Assembly: GCF_022919215.1 (NCBI RefSeq)
Contig: NZ_CP095046.1
Coordinates: 372,001-436,000, forward strand
Length of the DNA stretch: 64,000 nt
Source: Hymenobacter cellulosilyticus
GTDB lineage: Bacteria; Bacteroidota; Bacteroidia; Cytophagales; Hymenobacteraceae
Reading direction: 5' to 3'
The translations under genes and the position numbers were made by a program. Position 1 is the first letter of the stretch. Each line of letters starts with the position of its first letter. The notes beneath the pieces are model-generated. The model was not told the DNA's origin. It was given only the letters and a program-made list of their open reading frames with translations, and did no database searches. This document shows positions 1 through 8,942 of this stretch, in pieces.

Positions 1-2681
1 ACGTTGCCGGTGTCGGCGTCGTAAATCTGGGTTTTGTGCCCCAGGCCACCCACGCGGGAGTTGTCGGTAATCGAGTCCCGGTCGGTGCCGCCAATGATGC
101 GCAGCAGGGCCCCACCTTTCGACTGACCCGTCACGTTGTAGACGTCGTTGCCGGAGAAGCCGTAGAGGCGAATTTCGTCGGTTTCTTTGTCGAAGGTCTT
201 CTCGAACAAGGTCTTGGTCAGTTGGCCTTCCTTGTTAATCTTGGTCACCTTCACGCGGGTTTTGTCGCCGTCGAGGCGCTCCACGTCAAACCGCTCCCGC
301 TTGGAGCTGCCTTTCACTTCCACGATGTCGTTGAGCGTACCGTAGTAGTCGGCGGCCAGCTTCGGCAGCAGGTCGCGGCGGCTCTTGAGCTTAGCCACGA
401 TTTCAGCCCCGTGCAGGTCGTAGATTTCCTTGGGCCACTGCGAGCGGAAGGCCTTTTCGATTTCGGCATCCGTAAGGTCAGCCTTCATTTTCTCGGCCAG
501 TTTCACCCAGTCCTCTTTGCTGACCGAAGCCAGGAACACCCGGTCGTTGGCCAGGGCCGTCAGGTTGAGGCCTTTGAAGTCGGCGTAGTCGTAGCCAAAG
601 TTCTGGAAGTTGCGGATGGCCCACTTGCGCGAAGCCAGGTAAGGCAGCACCCCGTCGCCCTTGAAGAAGGCAATGTCGCGGTCTTCGGGCACAGCCGTGA
701 ATTTACGGTCCCCGTCCTTGTCCTTGGTTTCGGCCCAGCGCCACTGGTCTTCGTGCCGGTCCCAGTCGCCGATCCACATGTCGAAGAGGCGGGAGCGGGC
801 AAAGGCTTTTTCGTTGACGCGGTTGTCGTTGTCGTCGATGAGGCGCTCCATCACCTTGTCGGTGCCCACCAGGTTTTCGGCGTTGCCCAGGGAAGCCACG
901 TTGCTTTGGTCGTCCTTGGCATCTTCCTCAATCATGGCCGGCGTGTTCGAAAACCGCTCGTAGTACTGGCCCAGCAGCGGGTCTTGAGGAATATAAACCG
1001 GCTTGGGGTTGGTGTGCAGAATGCCAGCCGTAGTGCCCAAATAAGCCACCGGGAAGGCGCCAAACGGGTGCTGGGCCGAAATCTGGTCCTGCAGAATGTC
1101 CTTGGCCGCGCCTTCGCGCAACGCCTCGGGCAGCACGGCCGCAGGGTCTTTGTTGAGGCCGCGCAGGGTATAGTTGCGGCCTTCCTCGTTGCGCACTTTC
1201 AGCGAGGCCGTCTGCTTGCCGCCGCCAATTTTGTAGGGCTCCAGGCCGCCCCGCTCGGTGGCCATATCCAGCACCGGAAATTTCACCGGCGTAGCCCACT
1301 CCTTGCGGTAATGCTCGCCGAAGAGGAAGCGGTGGAACTTGCCGCGCTGGTCATAGTCGGTATTCACGGCCAAAGTCACGGTGCTGTCTTGGAAGTTGGG
1401 CCGCTTCATGTTGTTGACCTCCTTGATTTCAGCCACCACCTTGGTTTCCTTGGCGTAGAGCGGGGTGCGGAACACCAGCCGGCCCGTTTCGCCTTTGTCG
1501 TTAGGAATCCAGAACTCGGTCCAGACCTCGCCGTTGTCGTAGTAGTTCACCCGCGACCAGCCTTTCTCCTTATCCGAGAAAATGGCTTCGCCGCTCTTGC
1601 CGGGGCGCACGTGCTGGGTTTTGCAGCCCGAGCCGCTCACAATCTGGTGCATGGAGCCCACCTTGAAGTACTGCAGGTTGTGCTCGTGGCCCGAGGCGTA
1701 GATGATGTTGGGGTATTTGTCGAAAATCTCCATCAGACCCTTCTTGTAGGCCTGGTACAAGGGATGAGGAATATCCTGGCTGACCCCGCCGTACTTGCGG
1801 GCAAAGGGGTACACCGAGCCAATGATGGGCAAGGGCAGGAAGGCGTACTTATAGACGATGGAAAGCGGGAAGAAATGGTCGGCCAGGGTGAAGTAGCCCC
1901 CGTGAATACCATCCGAGAAAATCGGGTGGTGGGCAATGACCATGATGTTGCGGTTCTGATTCCGCTGGATAATGTCTTCGAGCTGGGTGAAAAAGTCGGT
2001 TTCGTTGGCCACACCGCAGCCGCTGTTGCCGCCGTAGGGCCGCTCGCCGCTGGTTTGCAGAAACCACTGCGAGTTGATGGCAATCATCAGGATGTCGTCC
2101 TGCAGGCGCACCTCAAACGGACCGGGGCAGGCATTACGCGGAATGAAGAAGTCGCCGGTGAAGGGGAAGGCGGCCGAGTCGCTGGTCAGGTAGTTTTCCA
2201 CGAAGGCCTGCTGCCGGTTCACTTGCTCCACGGCACCGGTCAGGCCCTGCTTCCAGTCGTGGTTGCCGGGAATCATGTACTTCTCGCCGGCGTAGCCACG
2301 CAGCGACTCCAGCTGCCCAATCATGCGCTCCTCCGACTCCTTGCGGTCGTAGGCGCCTTCGCGGGGCATGCCGTATTCATAGATGTTGTCGCCCAGAAAA
2401 ATCGTGGTGCTCTTGGAGCCAGCCTTGGTTATCTGCTGGTTCAAAAAGTTCAGGGACGGCTCGCCTCCGGCCTCTTTCTTAATAGGCTTGCCTACGTCGC
2501 CAATCAGAAAGATGGAGTAGCGGATGTGGCTGCTGTCGGGCGGGGTTTTGCTTTCCCAGTTTTCGCCCCCATGATTGTAGTTGGGGCGCTCGGGATGGGC
2601 GGTTTGCGTTTTTTGGGCAAGGGCAGTAGTCAGGCTGCCGCACAAAAGCAGTAAGCAGCTGAGCAGAAAAGGTCTTCTCAT
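1..2681 (-). CDS. Metallophosphoesterase with kinase-like motif, outer-membrane type (partial, 3' end outside window)
   Basis: The frame is open from ATG at 2681 to the left edge (893 codons, no stop), so the C-terminus is missing. A signal peptide covers residues 1-23 (hydrophobic, ending LAQ). Calcineurin-type phosphoesterase motifs follow in order: GDVG (61-64), GDNIY, GNHD (139-142), AHHP and GHEH. A long second region has GDWDRHEDQW (638-647) and PEDRDIAF (665-672), which resemble the catalytic loop and metal-binding Asp of PI3K/HipA/Fam20-type kinases. From memory, Bacteroidota proteins of this layout are about 1200 aa and end in an outer-membrane barrel; that part would lie outside. 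Phosphoesterase is sure, kinase-like fold is inference. Confidence 0.85.
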   Translation of the reverse strand, partial: MRRPFLLSCLLLLCGSLTTALAQKTQTAHPERPNYNHGGENWESKTPPDSSHIRYSIFLIGDVGKPIKKEAGGEPSLNFLNQQITKAGSKSTTIFLGDNIYEYGMPREGAYDRKESEERMIGQLESLRGYAGEKYMIPGNHDWKQGLTGAVEQVNRQQAFVENYLTSDSAAFPFTGDFFIPRNACPGPFEVRLQDDILMIAINSQWFLQTSGERPYGGNSGCGVANETDFFTQLEDIIQRNQNRNIMVIAHHPIFSDGIHGGYFTLADHFFPLSIVYKYAFLPLPIIGSVYPFARKYGGVSQDIPHPLYQAYKKGLMEIFDKYPNIIYASGHEHNLQYFKVGSMHQIVSGSGCKTQHVRPGKSGEAIFSDKEKGWSRVNYYDNGEVWTEFWIPNDKGETGRLVFRTPLYAKETKVVAEIKEVNNMKRPNFQDSTVTLAVNTDYDQRGKFHRFLFGEHYRKEWATPVKFPVLDMATERGGLEPYKIGGGKQTASLKVRNEEGRNYTLRGLNKDPAAVLPEALREGAAKDILQDQISAQHPFGAFPVAYLGTTAGILHTNPKPVYIPQDPLLGQYYERFSNTPAMIEEDAKDDQSNVASLGNAENLVGTDKVMERLIDDNDNRVNEKAFARSRLFDMWIGDWDRHEDQWRWAETKDKDGDRKFTAVPEDRDIAFFKGDGVLPYLASRKWAIRNFQNFGYDYADFKGLNLTALANDRVFLASVSKEDWVKLAEKMKADLTDAEIEKAFRSQWPKEIYDLHGAEIVAKLKSRRDLLPKLAADYYGTLNDIVEVKGSSKRERFDVERLDGDKTRVKVTKINKEGQLTKTLFEKTFDKETDEIRLYGFSGNDVYNVTGQSKGGALLRIIGGTDRDSITDNSRVGGLGHKTQIYDADTGN

Positions 2682-2938
2682 ATAGAAGCAATGAACGTAA
2701 AAGCGGCGCGGGAGGTATAGAAATTGGGGCAGCAGTCCCGCCTTAAAGCCCGAAAAAAGTCGTAAACTACTGCATACGGCACCGCGCATCGGGCGTTGAG
2801 AGGCGGTGCGCTGCCCTACGCAATCTGCCGGCCCACGGTTGGGCTCGGGGCTGGCAAAAACTTCGCTCCCCAATTCGCGTTGTAAGCGAGTTGGGAGCCG
2901 GCGGCCCACTGTACGCCACTCTATTCTACTTCCCCCGC

Positions 2939-4164
2939 ATGGAAACCATCGAGACTTTAAAACCGGCCAAAGCTGAAATTCTGAAGAAGGCCAAGGCACA
3001 TATTACGGCCCTCTTCGAGGAAAAACTGCCCAAGTCCCTCGTCTATCATTCCTTCAAGCACACAGCTACCACCGTAAAGGAGGCCAAGGCCCTAGGCGAA
3101 GCCACCGAGCTGAGCCCGGAAGATCTGGAAGCCCTGGTGCTGGCGGCCTGGTTTCACGACGCGGGCTACACCGAGGTGTACGACGGCCACGAGTACCGCA
3201 GCATGGAGCTGGCCGAGCAGTGGCTGCGCGAGCAGGGCTACCCGGCCGACCGGATTGCGCTGGTCAAAGACATTATCCGGGCCACCCACCGCAACGAAAC
3301 GGCCAAGACCGAGCTGCAGCAGCTCTTGGTGGACGCCGATATGAGCAGCATGGGCAAGGAGGAATTCTTTGCCAACGGCGAGCTACTGCGGGCCGAGTGG
3401 GAAACTGTATTGGGCAAAAGCTACGACAGCGTGGAGTGGGCCGAAACCCAGCTCGACTTCCTGCTTTCCTCCAAGTACCTGACCGACGCGGCCAAGGACC
3501 GCTACAAAGACCAGTACAAGGAGAACATCAAGGACCAGCGCAAGCTGCTGAAGAAAACCGAAAAAAAGCAGAAAAAGCGCGAGCAGGAAGAGCAGGGCAA
3601 CTTTGCCGAGGGCAAGCGGGGCGTCGAAACGATGTTCCGGACCACCTACAGCAACCACATCAAGCTCTCGGATATGGCCGATAAGAAGGCCAGCATGATG
3701 ATTAGCCTCAACGCGGTGATTATGTCGGTGCTCATTACGTATCTGGGCGCCAAAACTACGGCCGTGGGCCCGTCTTTTACCCGCAACCCCATCCTGACGG
3801 TGCCCATGAGCATTCTGCTGGCTACGGCCCTGGGCTCGGTGGTGTCGGCCATCCTGTCGGCCCAGCCCGACGTGACGAGCTTTAAGTGGCTCAAGAAAAG
3901 CCCCAGGTGGCCACCAACCGCCGGGTGAACCTGCTCTTCTTCGGCAACTTCACCAAGCTCAGCCTCGACGACTTCCAGAACGGCATGACGGGCCTGATGC
4001 GCAACAAGGACAACCTCTACACCAACATGGTAACTGACATTTACTACCTGGGGGAGGTTTTGTCGCGTAAGTACCGGCTGCTGCGCATCAGCTACACCAT
4101 CTTCATGGTAGGCCTGATTCTGACGGCGTTGTCCTTCGGCATTGTGCTGCTGTACAAGTCGTAA
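2939..4164 (+). CDS. HD domain / PycTM (Pycsar effector-like) membrane protein, frameshifted
   Basis: Full-length product would be about 408 aa. N-terminal HD phosphohydrolase domain: H37, H41, the HD pair H73-D74, and D132/D134. A charged Lys/Glu-rich helix (about 185-225) leads to a PycTM-type module (about 230-405) with the TYSNHIKLSDMADKKAS segment and TM helices near 255-270, 287-305 and the C-terminus. The frame breaks at CCCC 3901-3904; one added C joins it to the frame ending at 4164 (reads SPQVATNRR). ATG 2939 is preferred to TTG 2891. PycTM modules are known from Pycsar phage defence, where a cyclic pyrimidine nucleotide triggers membrane damage; many HD-PycTM proteins stand alone, so the role here is unproven. 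Confidence 0.85.
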
Positions 4165-4183
4165 TAACGAACTGCTCTGTTAT

Positions 4184-4220
4184 AAAAAGCCCCGCCGAAT
4201 CACTCGGCGGGGCTTTTTTT
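4184..4220. terminator. Bidirectional intrinsic terminator
   Basis: Perfect GC-rich stem (AGCCCCGCCGA pairing with TCGGCGGGGCT) flanked by A-run and T-run. It sits between two converging genes and can serve both strands. Confidence 0.9.
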
Positions 4221-4238
4221 ATGTTACGTGGGCCTTGC

Positions 4239-5420
4239 TTAGCTTTCCCGGCCCTCGCGCTTCAGCTGTTCGCAGAGTTCGGCCAGCTGCCGGATGGACT
4301 GGCCCATGAAGCGGCGCATTCGCTGGCGCTGCCCAAACCGGATAAGCGGGTTGGGACTGGCAATGTAGCCGTAGCGGAACTCCAGCGTCACGAGGCAGGA
4401 CTGGGCATCAGCGGCCTCAATAAAGCAAAACAGGAACGAGTTGGGAAAAAGCCGGAATAGCGAAATTTTCTCCACGTACTCAATCCGGTCGGCATCCTCG
4501 AAGTGCTGCACCGCCTGGAAATCAATCTGGCCGCGGTTGAGCTTTACTTTGTAGCTGGTGCCTAGGCGGCCGGCCTTGGTCAGGTCGTAGGTTACCTCAC
4601 TCACGCCGGGCATCCAGCGGGCCCGCAGCCGGAAGTTGCTCAGCACCCGCAGGGCGTAGGCCGCCGGCACATGCACGGTGCTAATCACTTTGAGCGCGTT
4701 GCCCTCGCGGGTGCCGCTGCTTTCCCCGTTTTCGCTGAGCAGCAGGCGCAGGGGCGAAAGGTAGGCGTAGCGGTAGCATATTTCGCCCAGGTAGTCGTAC
4801 ATGCAGGTGCCGCGCAGCAGGCGGGTCCAGGAAAAGCTGCGGGCCACGTCGGCGGCGGGCTGGGTTTCGAGGTAGCCGTCGGAAAGCAGGATGTACTCGT
4901 TGCCGGTTACGTTGTTCTTGAGCAGGCGGTGCACCACGATGACGTCACGCCCCATCAGCTTGGTAAACTGCCGGATCTGGGCCACGCTGACTTTGCCAAA
5001 GTGCACGATGATCTTGATGGTCAGATCGTGGGCCCGCAGGGCCGTGCTCAGTTCCGAGTCCAGGTCGCGCTCCACCAGCCGCACGTAGTTCTGAAAATCC
5101 AGAAAGATGCGGCGGCACTGGGTCACGACCTCCTGAATAGTAGGCGGCGGGCCCAGGCGGTAAAACAGGATGGCGTCGCCCTGAATTTCGCTTACCTCCA
5201 TATCCAGCGTGTTGGCTTCCACCAGAATTTCGAGCAGGTCGGCAATAAGCTGGGGTGCCAGCACGCTCCCCGATTCCTGGATAAAGCGGGTGAAGCCACT
5301 GATGTCGGGAATGAACAGCAGGGCGGGCACCATTCCATCATCGGCCGCCACGGTGGCCGCAGCGGTGGGTCGGCGGCCGGCGGCCCGGCGGGCGGCGCGC
5401 ATGTCATCCAATAAACCCAT
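4239..5420 (-). CDS. Class III nucleotide cyclase-like (DUF2652-type) protein with SRPBCC-like C-terminus
   Basis: 393 aa. The N-terminal half has the class III cyclase signature: PDISGFT (metal Asp D39) and IQGDAILFY (second metal Asp D82), then a VHFGKVS strand. This matches adenylate/guanylate cyclase-like DUF2652. The C-terminal half (about 235-390) looks like an SRPBCC/START-type binding domain (VHVPAAYALRVLSNF...RWMPGV). No signal peptide or TM segment, so cytoplasmic. It converges on the HD-PycTM gene with a shared terminator. Both catalytic Asp are kept, so activity is possible; substrate (ATP, GTP, CTP or UTP) cannot be read from the sequence with confidence. Confidence 0.8.
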   Translation of the reverse strand: MGLLDDMRAARRAAGRRPTAAATVAADDGMVPALLFIPDISGFTRFIQESGSVLAPQLIADLLEILVEANTLDMEVSEIQGDAILFYRLGPPPTIQEVVTQCRRIFLDFQNYVRLVERDLDSELSTALRAHDLTIKIIVHFGKVSVAQIRQFTKLMGRDVIVVHRLLKNNVTGNEYILLSDGYLETQPAADVARSFSWTRLLRGTCMYDYLGEICYRYAYLSPLRLLLSENGESSGTREGNALKVISTVHVPAAYALRVLSNFRLRARWMPGVSEVTYDLTKAGRLGTSYKVKLNRGQIDFQAVQHFEDADRIEYVEKISLFRLFPNSFLFCFIEAADAQSCLVTLEFRYGYIASPNPLIRFGQRQRMRRFMGQSIRQLAELCEQLKREGRES

Positions 5421-5485
5421 AGTGCAACCAGAAAAGAAGTCAGAAGTGAAGCTAGCGGCCTATACGCAAGCCTTGGAGTGCCGGG

Positions 5486-5518
5486 TTTGGGCTGTAGGTT
5501 GCTTTCGCGTTACCTTTG
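5486..5518 (+). promoter_or_regulatory. Bacteroidota-type promoter for tRNA-Arg
   Basis: Perfect -7 box TACCTTTG (5511-5518) with TTTG at 5486-5489, 21 bp upstream (family optimum about 19). It lies 17 bp before the tRNA. Confidence 0.65.
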
Positions 5519-5535
5519 TCGTAGTGTTAGACTAT

Positions 5536-5607
5536 GGCTGCGTAGTTCAACGGATAGAATAGGCGTTTCCTAAACGCTTGATATGGGTTCGATTCCCGTC
5601 GCGGCTA
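5536..5607 (+). tRNA. tRNA-Arg (anticodon CCU)
   Basis: All cloverleaf stems form: acceptor GGCTGCG/CGCGGCT (G1-U72 wobble), D stem GTTC/GAAT, anticodon stem GGCGT/ACGCT with loop TTCCTAA (anticodon CCT), 4-nt variable loop, T stem ATGGG/CCCGT with loop TTCGATT. Discriminator A; the CCA end is not encoded. Reads the AGG codon. Confidence 0.93.
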
Positions 5608-5719
5608 CTATTTACGTGCTACTGCTGCCTGACCTCACTACAGGGTTAAAGCTCTGATTCGAGTTGGTTGACAAAGTAAGTACGCTTAGTTGAAAAGCTT
5701 GGCTTGCGTAAAAACAGAT

Positions 5720-5761
5720 AAGGCCCATTCCCGGTAAAGTGGAGTGGGCCTTGCTTTTTTT
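5720..5761 (+). terminator. Intrinsic terminator downstream of tRNA-Arg
   Basis: Stem AAGGCCCATTCC / GGAGTGGGCCTT followed by GC and a run of T. The 112 nt between tRNA and hairpin shows no gene. From here to 6008 nothing else is evident apart from an AT-rich leader for the next small gene. Confidence 0.8.
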
Positions 5762-6008
5762 ACACTTTACTCCGGGTCTCAGCTTTCTCCGTCACAAACG
5801 CCCCATTCCTAGCGCCAGCCAATAATCCACCCAACTAGGTGTTTTACAATACGCTAAAGCCACATACCCCTCATACACCTTCTATCATTAAGCCGGCGAC
5901 TAGCATACCAGGGTATCTGTACTGTGTCACAGGCGGCACTACAGCGACCTTGCGCATAAGCGGCCTTCCCGGTAGTATTACTTATCTCTAAACCCTTACT
6001 CAGCCCTT

Positions 6009-6305
6009 ATGAAAACAATCCTGCGTGTTCTTTCTCTGACCGGCCTGCTCGTCGTAGGCAATGGTGTTGTCTCTCAATTGTCACAGGCGGCAACTGTGGT
6101 AGTAAGCCCTACCAATATTATTGACACCAAGATTAAAGTTGCGCTTTACAACTACGGCGAGGCTACTGGCTTAACTAACCTCACCTTTCAAAAGGACAGC
6201 CAGACTGACTTTCGTATTTACAGCAATGGCCAATTTATAGAGTATGGCTACTATGATTCGTCTGATGACGGCGTTTGGATTGCCGGTGAAAACTATCATC
6301 AGTAA
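6009..6305 (+). CDS. Small secreted protein, unknown function
   Basis: 98 aa, family not recognised. An N-terminal signal peptide (Met-Lys, hydrophobic core, SQA-A-like cleavage near residue 28) precedes a roughly 70-residue mature part rich in Asn, Thr, Tyr and Asp, with a last third of alternating aromatic and acidic residues. No Cys, so neither lipoprotein nor disulfide-linked. It has its own terminator and stands alone between the tRNA and the sigma factor. Codon use is less GC-biased than in neighbouring housekeeping genes. Likely periplasmic or extracellular; no function proposed. Confidence 0.6.
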   Translation: MKTILRVLSLTGLLVVGNGVVSQLSQAATVVVSPTNIIDTKIKVALYNYGEATGLTNLTFQKDSQTDFRIYSNGQFIEYGYYDSSDDGVWIAGENYHQ

Positions 6306-6338
6306 TCCCTGGCTCTATCAGCCCTGGGCAGAATCAAG

Positions 6339-6368
6339 AAAGCTCCGTCTGATGGCGGGGCTTTTTTT
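6339..6368 (+). terminator. Intrinsic terminator of small secreted protein gene
   Basis: Stem AAGCTCCGTC / GGCGGGGCTT (two G-U pairs) followed by T7. The next 320 nt up to 6691 hold no recognisable gene. Confidence 0.75.
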
Positions 6369-6691
6369 GTCCGGAAGGTTCTGCACGCTGCCAGGATCAG
6401 GGCGGGATGTTTGAACTCAGACTGATTCTGTTTACTGGTTAGCCCAGAACTAAATCATCAGCAATAGCGGGGCTGGAAAACTGCCGAGCTTTCAAAGAGC
6501 GCAAATAAGGGTTAAACGTGCGAATAAACCTTTACAACGACTCGCATTCTCGTCACAGAACTTCTTATAGGTTAGTAAGTATACACTCGAGTCCAGGTCA
6601 CTTCATCCTACCAGCCATCGGTAACTTATAACCTGCTCCCTGACAGCAGTAGGCAGCCTATACTCCACATTAACATAGCCATATCGATTTA

Positions 6692-7225
6692 ATGTTACCC
6701 ATTAGCGAAGATGTATTGGTGCAGCGGCTCTACGCTAGGGACGAATCGGCTATGACCCTGTTTTACGACAAGTACGGCCGGGTGCTTTACAATGTCATCC
6801 TGCGCATCGTGCGCAATGAGGTAATGGCCGAAGACGTGCTGCAGGAGAGCATGGTCAAGATCTGGTATTCCTTTGCCTCCTACACGGCTTCGCGCGGCCG
6901 GCTGTTTACCTGGGCTCTGAATGTATGCCGCAACGCCGCCATCGACCAGCTCCGTACCCGCCAGTACCACGAAGGACAGCAAACGCAGGCTCTCGAAAGT
7001 AGCATGGCCTGCTACCAGGTGGCCGCCACCGGCTTTCAGCCCGAGCACGTGGGCCTGCGTGAGCTGGTTATGTGCCTCAAGCCTAATGACCGAAAAATCA
7101 TTGATTTGCTCTATTTCGGCGGCTTCACCCAGGCCGAAGTAGCCGATGAGCTGCAAGTGCCGCTGGGTACCGTCAAAACCCGGGCCCGCGCGGCCATGCA
7201 CGCCCTAGCAAAAGCAGCCCGCTAA
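6692..7225 (+). CDS. ECF-family RNA polymerase sigma factor
   Basis: 177 aa. Region 2 (about 10-80) includes FYDKYGRVLYNVILRIV and AEDVLQESMVKIW (region 2.2) and the -10 recognition segment RGRLFTWALNVCRNAAIDQLR. Region 4 (about 122-176) is a helix-turn-helix, FTQAEVADELQVPLGTVKTRARAAM. The layout resembles SigK-type ECF factors, which usually sit beside an anti-sigma gene; none is present here. The next genes are secreted tail-collar proteins on the same strand, after a 430-nt gap with a hairpin, so the sigma factor may be regulated at a distance. Confidence 0.93.
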   Translation: MLPISEDVLVQRLYARDESAMTLFYDKYGRVLYNVILRIVRNEVMAEDVLQESMVKIWYSFASYTASRGRLFTWALNVCRNAAIDQLRTRQYHEGQQTQALESSMACYQVAATGFQPEHVGLRELVMCLKPNDRKIIDLLYFGGFTQAEVADELQVPLGTVKTRARAAMHALAKAAR

Positions 7226-7248
7226 GCAACTTTCCTTTCTTTCTCTAA

Positions 7249-7276
7249 CCCCTGCTGTTTGCCTCACAGTCAGGGG
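7249..7276 (+). terminator. Probable terminator after ECF sigma gene
   Basis: Stem CCCCTG...CAGGGG with inner CTGT/ACAG pairing, followed by ATTTTGG and later T6. The rest of the gap to 7655 is AT-rich; a -7-like TAAATTTG at 7479-7486 could serve the following gene. Confidence 0.5.
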
Positions 7277-7655
7277 ATTTTGGCGTGTCTTTTTTGGACA
7301 CAATACAGCTTTTTGCTTCGCTGCTCTTGCCCAGCTTAATCCATTCGAAAGCGGAACAAGGCTAAATATATAAATATAACCAGAGTGCTATAAAAACTAG
7401 ATTTATTTCCGCAAATTTGCCCTGCGCTTTGCTATGGGTGCTTCTGCCTGCTCTATCTTCTGTCTTATTACCTGTGTCTAAATTTGTCTGATTTAATTCA
7501 GCCTACTGCCTGCCCTTAGCGTGCTTATTGCCTTCATAGCCAATAGACTTATCTGTTTCAGATACTAACTATCTACTCCTTGTATAACCTGAAAGTCTGA
7601 ACAGTTAAAGACTGTTTGATCCTCTTTTTTTATTTCCAGCCTCATTTCTTCCTGC

Positions 7656-8111
7656 ATGGAGCACACCGCTACTCTCATTACCCCCTTCTTATCCCCACAA
7701 TCTTCGCGGCGCCGCTGGCTCAAGGGCCTGGGAGCCTTGCTAGGTACTACCGTTCTGGGTGGGCCTGCCTATGCTGTAGCGGCCCCCGCCGCAAAGATGG
7801 CCGCAACTCCGGCCCCGGGAACTGAACCCATCGGAACCGTTAAGCTCTTCGCGGGTCCCGAACTCCCTTCAGGCTGGGTTGTGTGCGATGGGCGCCTGTT
7901 GCGCGTTGACGAGTATCCTGCTTTGCACAAGGCCCTCGGCACCCTGTATGGTAGCAAAGGTCGAAGCTCGTTTGCCTTGCCTAAACTGCTGCCCACCGCT
8001 GCGGAAACGCAGCTAACAACGTGGTTGCCCGCGGTAAAAATAGCCGCTGCGCCTGCTGTTGCCGCTCTGGCCGAGCTACGCATGCCGCACCAGAGCCGCC
8101 GTCTCAGCTAA
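7656..8111 (+). CDS. Tat-exported tail-collar domain protein (short)
   Basis: 151 aa. Residues about 16-47 form a twin-arginine signal: SRRRWLK followed by a weakly hydrophobic segment and AYA-V. After it comes one phage tail-collar domain: GTVKLFAGPELPSGWVVCDG, EYPALHKALGTLYG and SFALPKL (compare the next gene). It lacks the longer C-terminal half seen in the neighbour, so it may be trimmed or a minimal form. Collar-domain proteins of the MdpB type are often encoded in tandem outside phages in environmental bacteria; the Tat signal suggests a folded, secreted product. No other phage genes are present. Confidence 0.75.
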   Translation: MEHTATLITPFLSPQSSRRRWLKGLGALLGTTVLGGPAYAVAAPAAKMAATPAPGTEPIGTVKLFAGPELPSGWVVCDGRLLRVDEYPALHKALGTLYGSKGRSSFALPKLLPTAAETQLTTWLPAVKIAAAPAVAALAELRMPHQSRRLS

Positions 8112-8184
8112 TGTGAGCCCGGGTTCTGCCGGGCTTCGGTATTGTCACTAACTTTTTTCCTTCTTCTCTTTTATTCTCTCTCTT

Positions 8185-8739
8185 ATGGACGAAGCTTACA
8201 TTGGTTCTATTGTACTGTTTGCCGGTAATTTTGCGCCCAGAAACTGGGCTTTCTGCGACGGCTCCTTGCTGAGCATCGCGCAAAACTCGGCCCTGTATTC
8301 AATTCTAGGCACTACTTACGGCGGCAATGGCACAACCACGTTCGCCCTGCCCGACCTGCGCGGCCGCACGCCTGTGCACGCCAACAACGGCCAACCCGGC
8401 CCCGGCCAACAGCCCGTGCAGCTAGGCGAAGTCGCTGGCACTCGCAACGTGACTCTGCTTGCCACACAGATGCCCGCTCACACGCACACCTTAGCGGTAA
8501 ACACTGGTAATGGAACGACCAGCAGCCCTGCGGGCGCAGTTCCTGCCGTCAGTAATTTTGAAGACCCAGGCACCGGTAACCAAGTGGTGGTCAATAGCTA
8601 CGCCCCCACGCCCAATGGCGTCGCCAACCCCCAGACCATCAGCGCAGCCGGCGGTAGCCAGCCTTTCAGCGTGATGCAGCCTTACCTGGGGTTGAACTAC
8701 ATCATCTGCCTGTACGGGATCTATCCCTCCCGTAGCTAA
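8185..8739 (+). CDS. Phage tail-collar / microcystin-dependent protein (MdpB-like)
   Basis: 184 aa. Starts YIGSIVLFAGNFAPRNWAFCDG, followed by NSALYSILGTTYGGNGTTTF, ALPDLRGRTP and QMPAHTHT, the classic collar-domain string, and ends PYLGLNYIICLYGIYPSR, the usual C-terminus. It has no signal peptide, unlike its upstream partner 73 nt away on the same strand. Members of this family are annotated as tail fibre or MdpB proteins and are common as small chromosomal groups in Bacteroidota without a phage. Function in the cell is unknown; a surface or contractile-device role is only inference. Confidence 0.88.
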   Translation: MDEAYIGSIVLFAGNFAPRNWAFCDGSLLSIAQNSALYSILGTTYGGNGTTTFALPDLRGRTPVHANNGQPGPGQQPVQLGEVAGTRNVTLLATQMPAHTHTLAVNTGNGTTSSPAGAVPAVSNFEDPGTGNQVVVNSYAPTPNGVANPQTISAAGGSQPFSVMQPYLGLNYIICLYGIYPSRS

Positions 8740-8942
8740 GCTTGAGCAATTGGAGCTGGCGACGGGCATAGCAGAGTTCTGCTGAGAATGAAGTCTGCCG
8801 GCGACTGCCGACCAGCAGTCTTTCTTTTGGTAGCAGGGCAATGGATGCGACCATCACATCCGCTGCCCTGCTACTCCTGATTTTGAGGCTGTCTGCTTAC
8901 CTGAGCCCTCTACTTGTTTTTGAAACTCTATTTTCTGTATTA

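Noticed and set aside
36..2654. 872-codon plus-strand ORF
   Set aside because: It is the antisense of the phosphoesterase gene, whose motifs are clear on the minus strand. Open because of GC-biased codons.
3886..3930. Programmed frameshift in HD-PycTM
   Set aside because: AAGAAAAGCC is not a good slippery heptamer, and the same error type appears in many unrelated genes.
7656..8739. Prophage remnant
   Set aside because: Only two collar-domain genes, with no integrase, capsid or lysis genes and no att repeats nearby.
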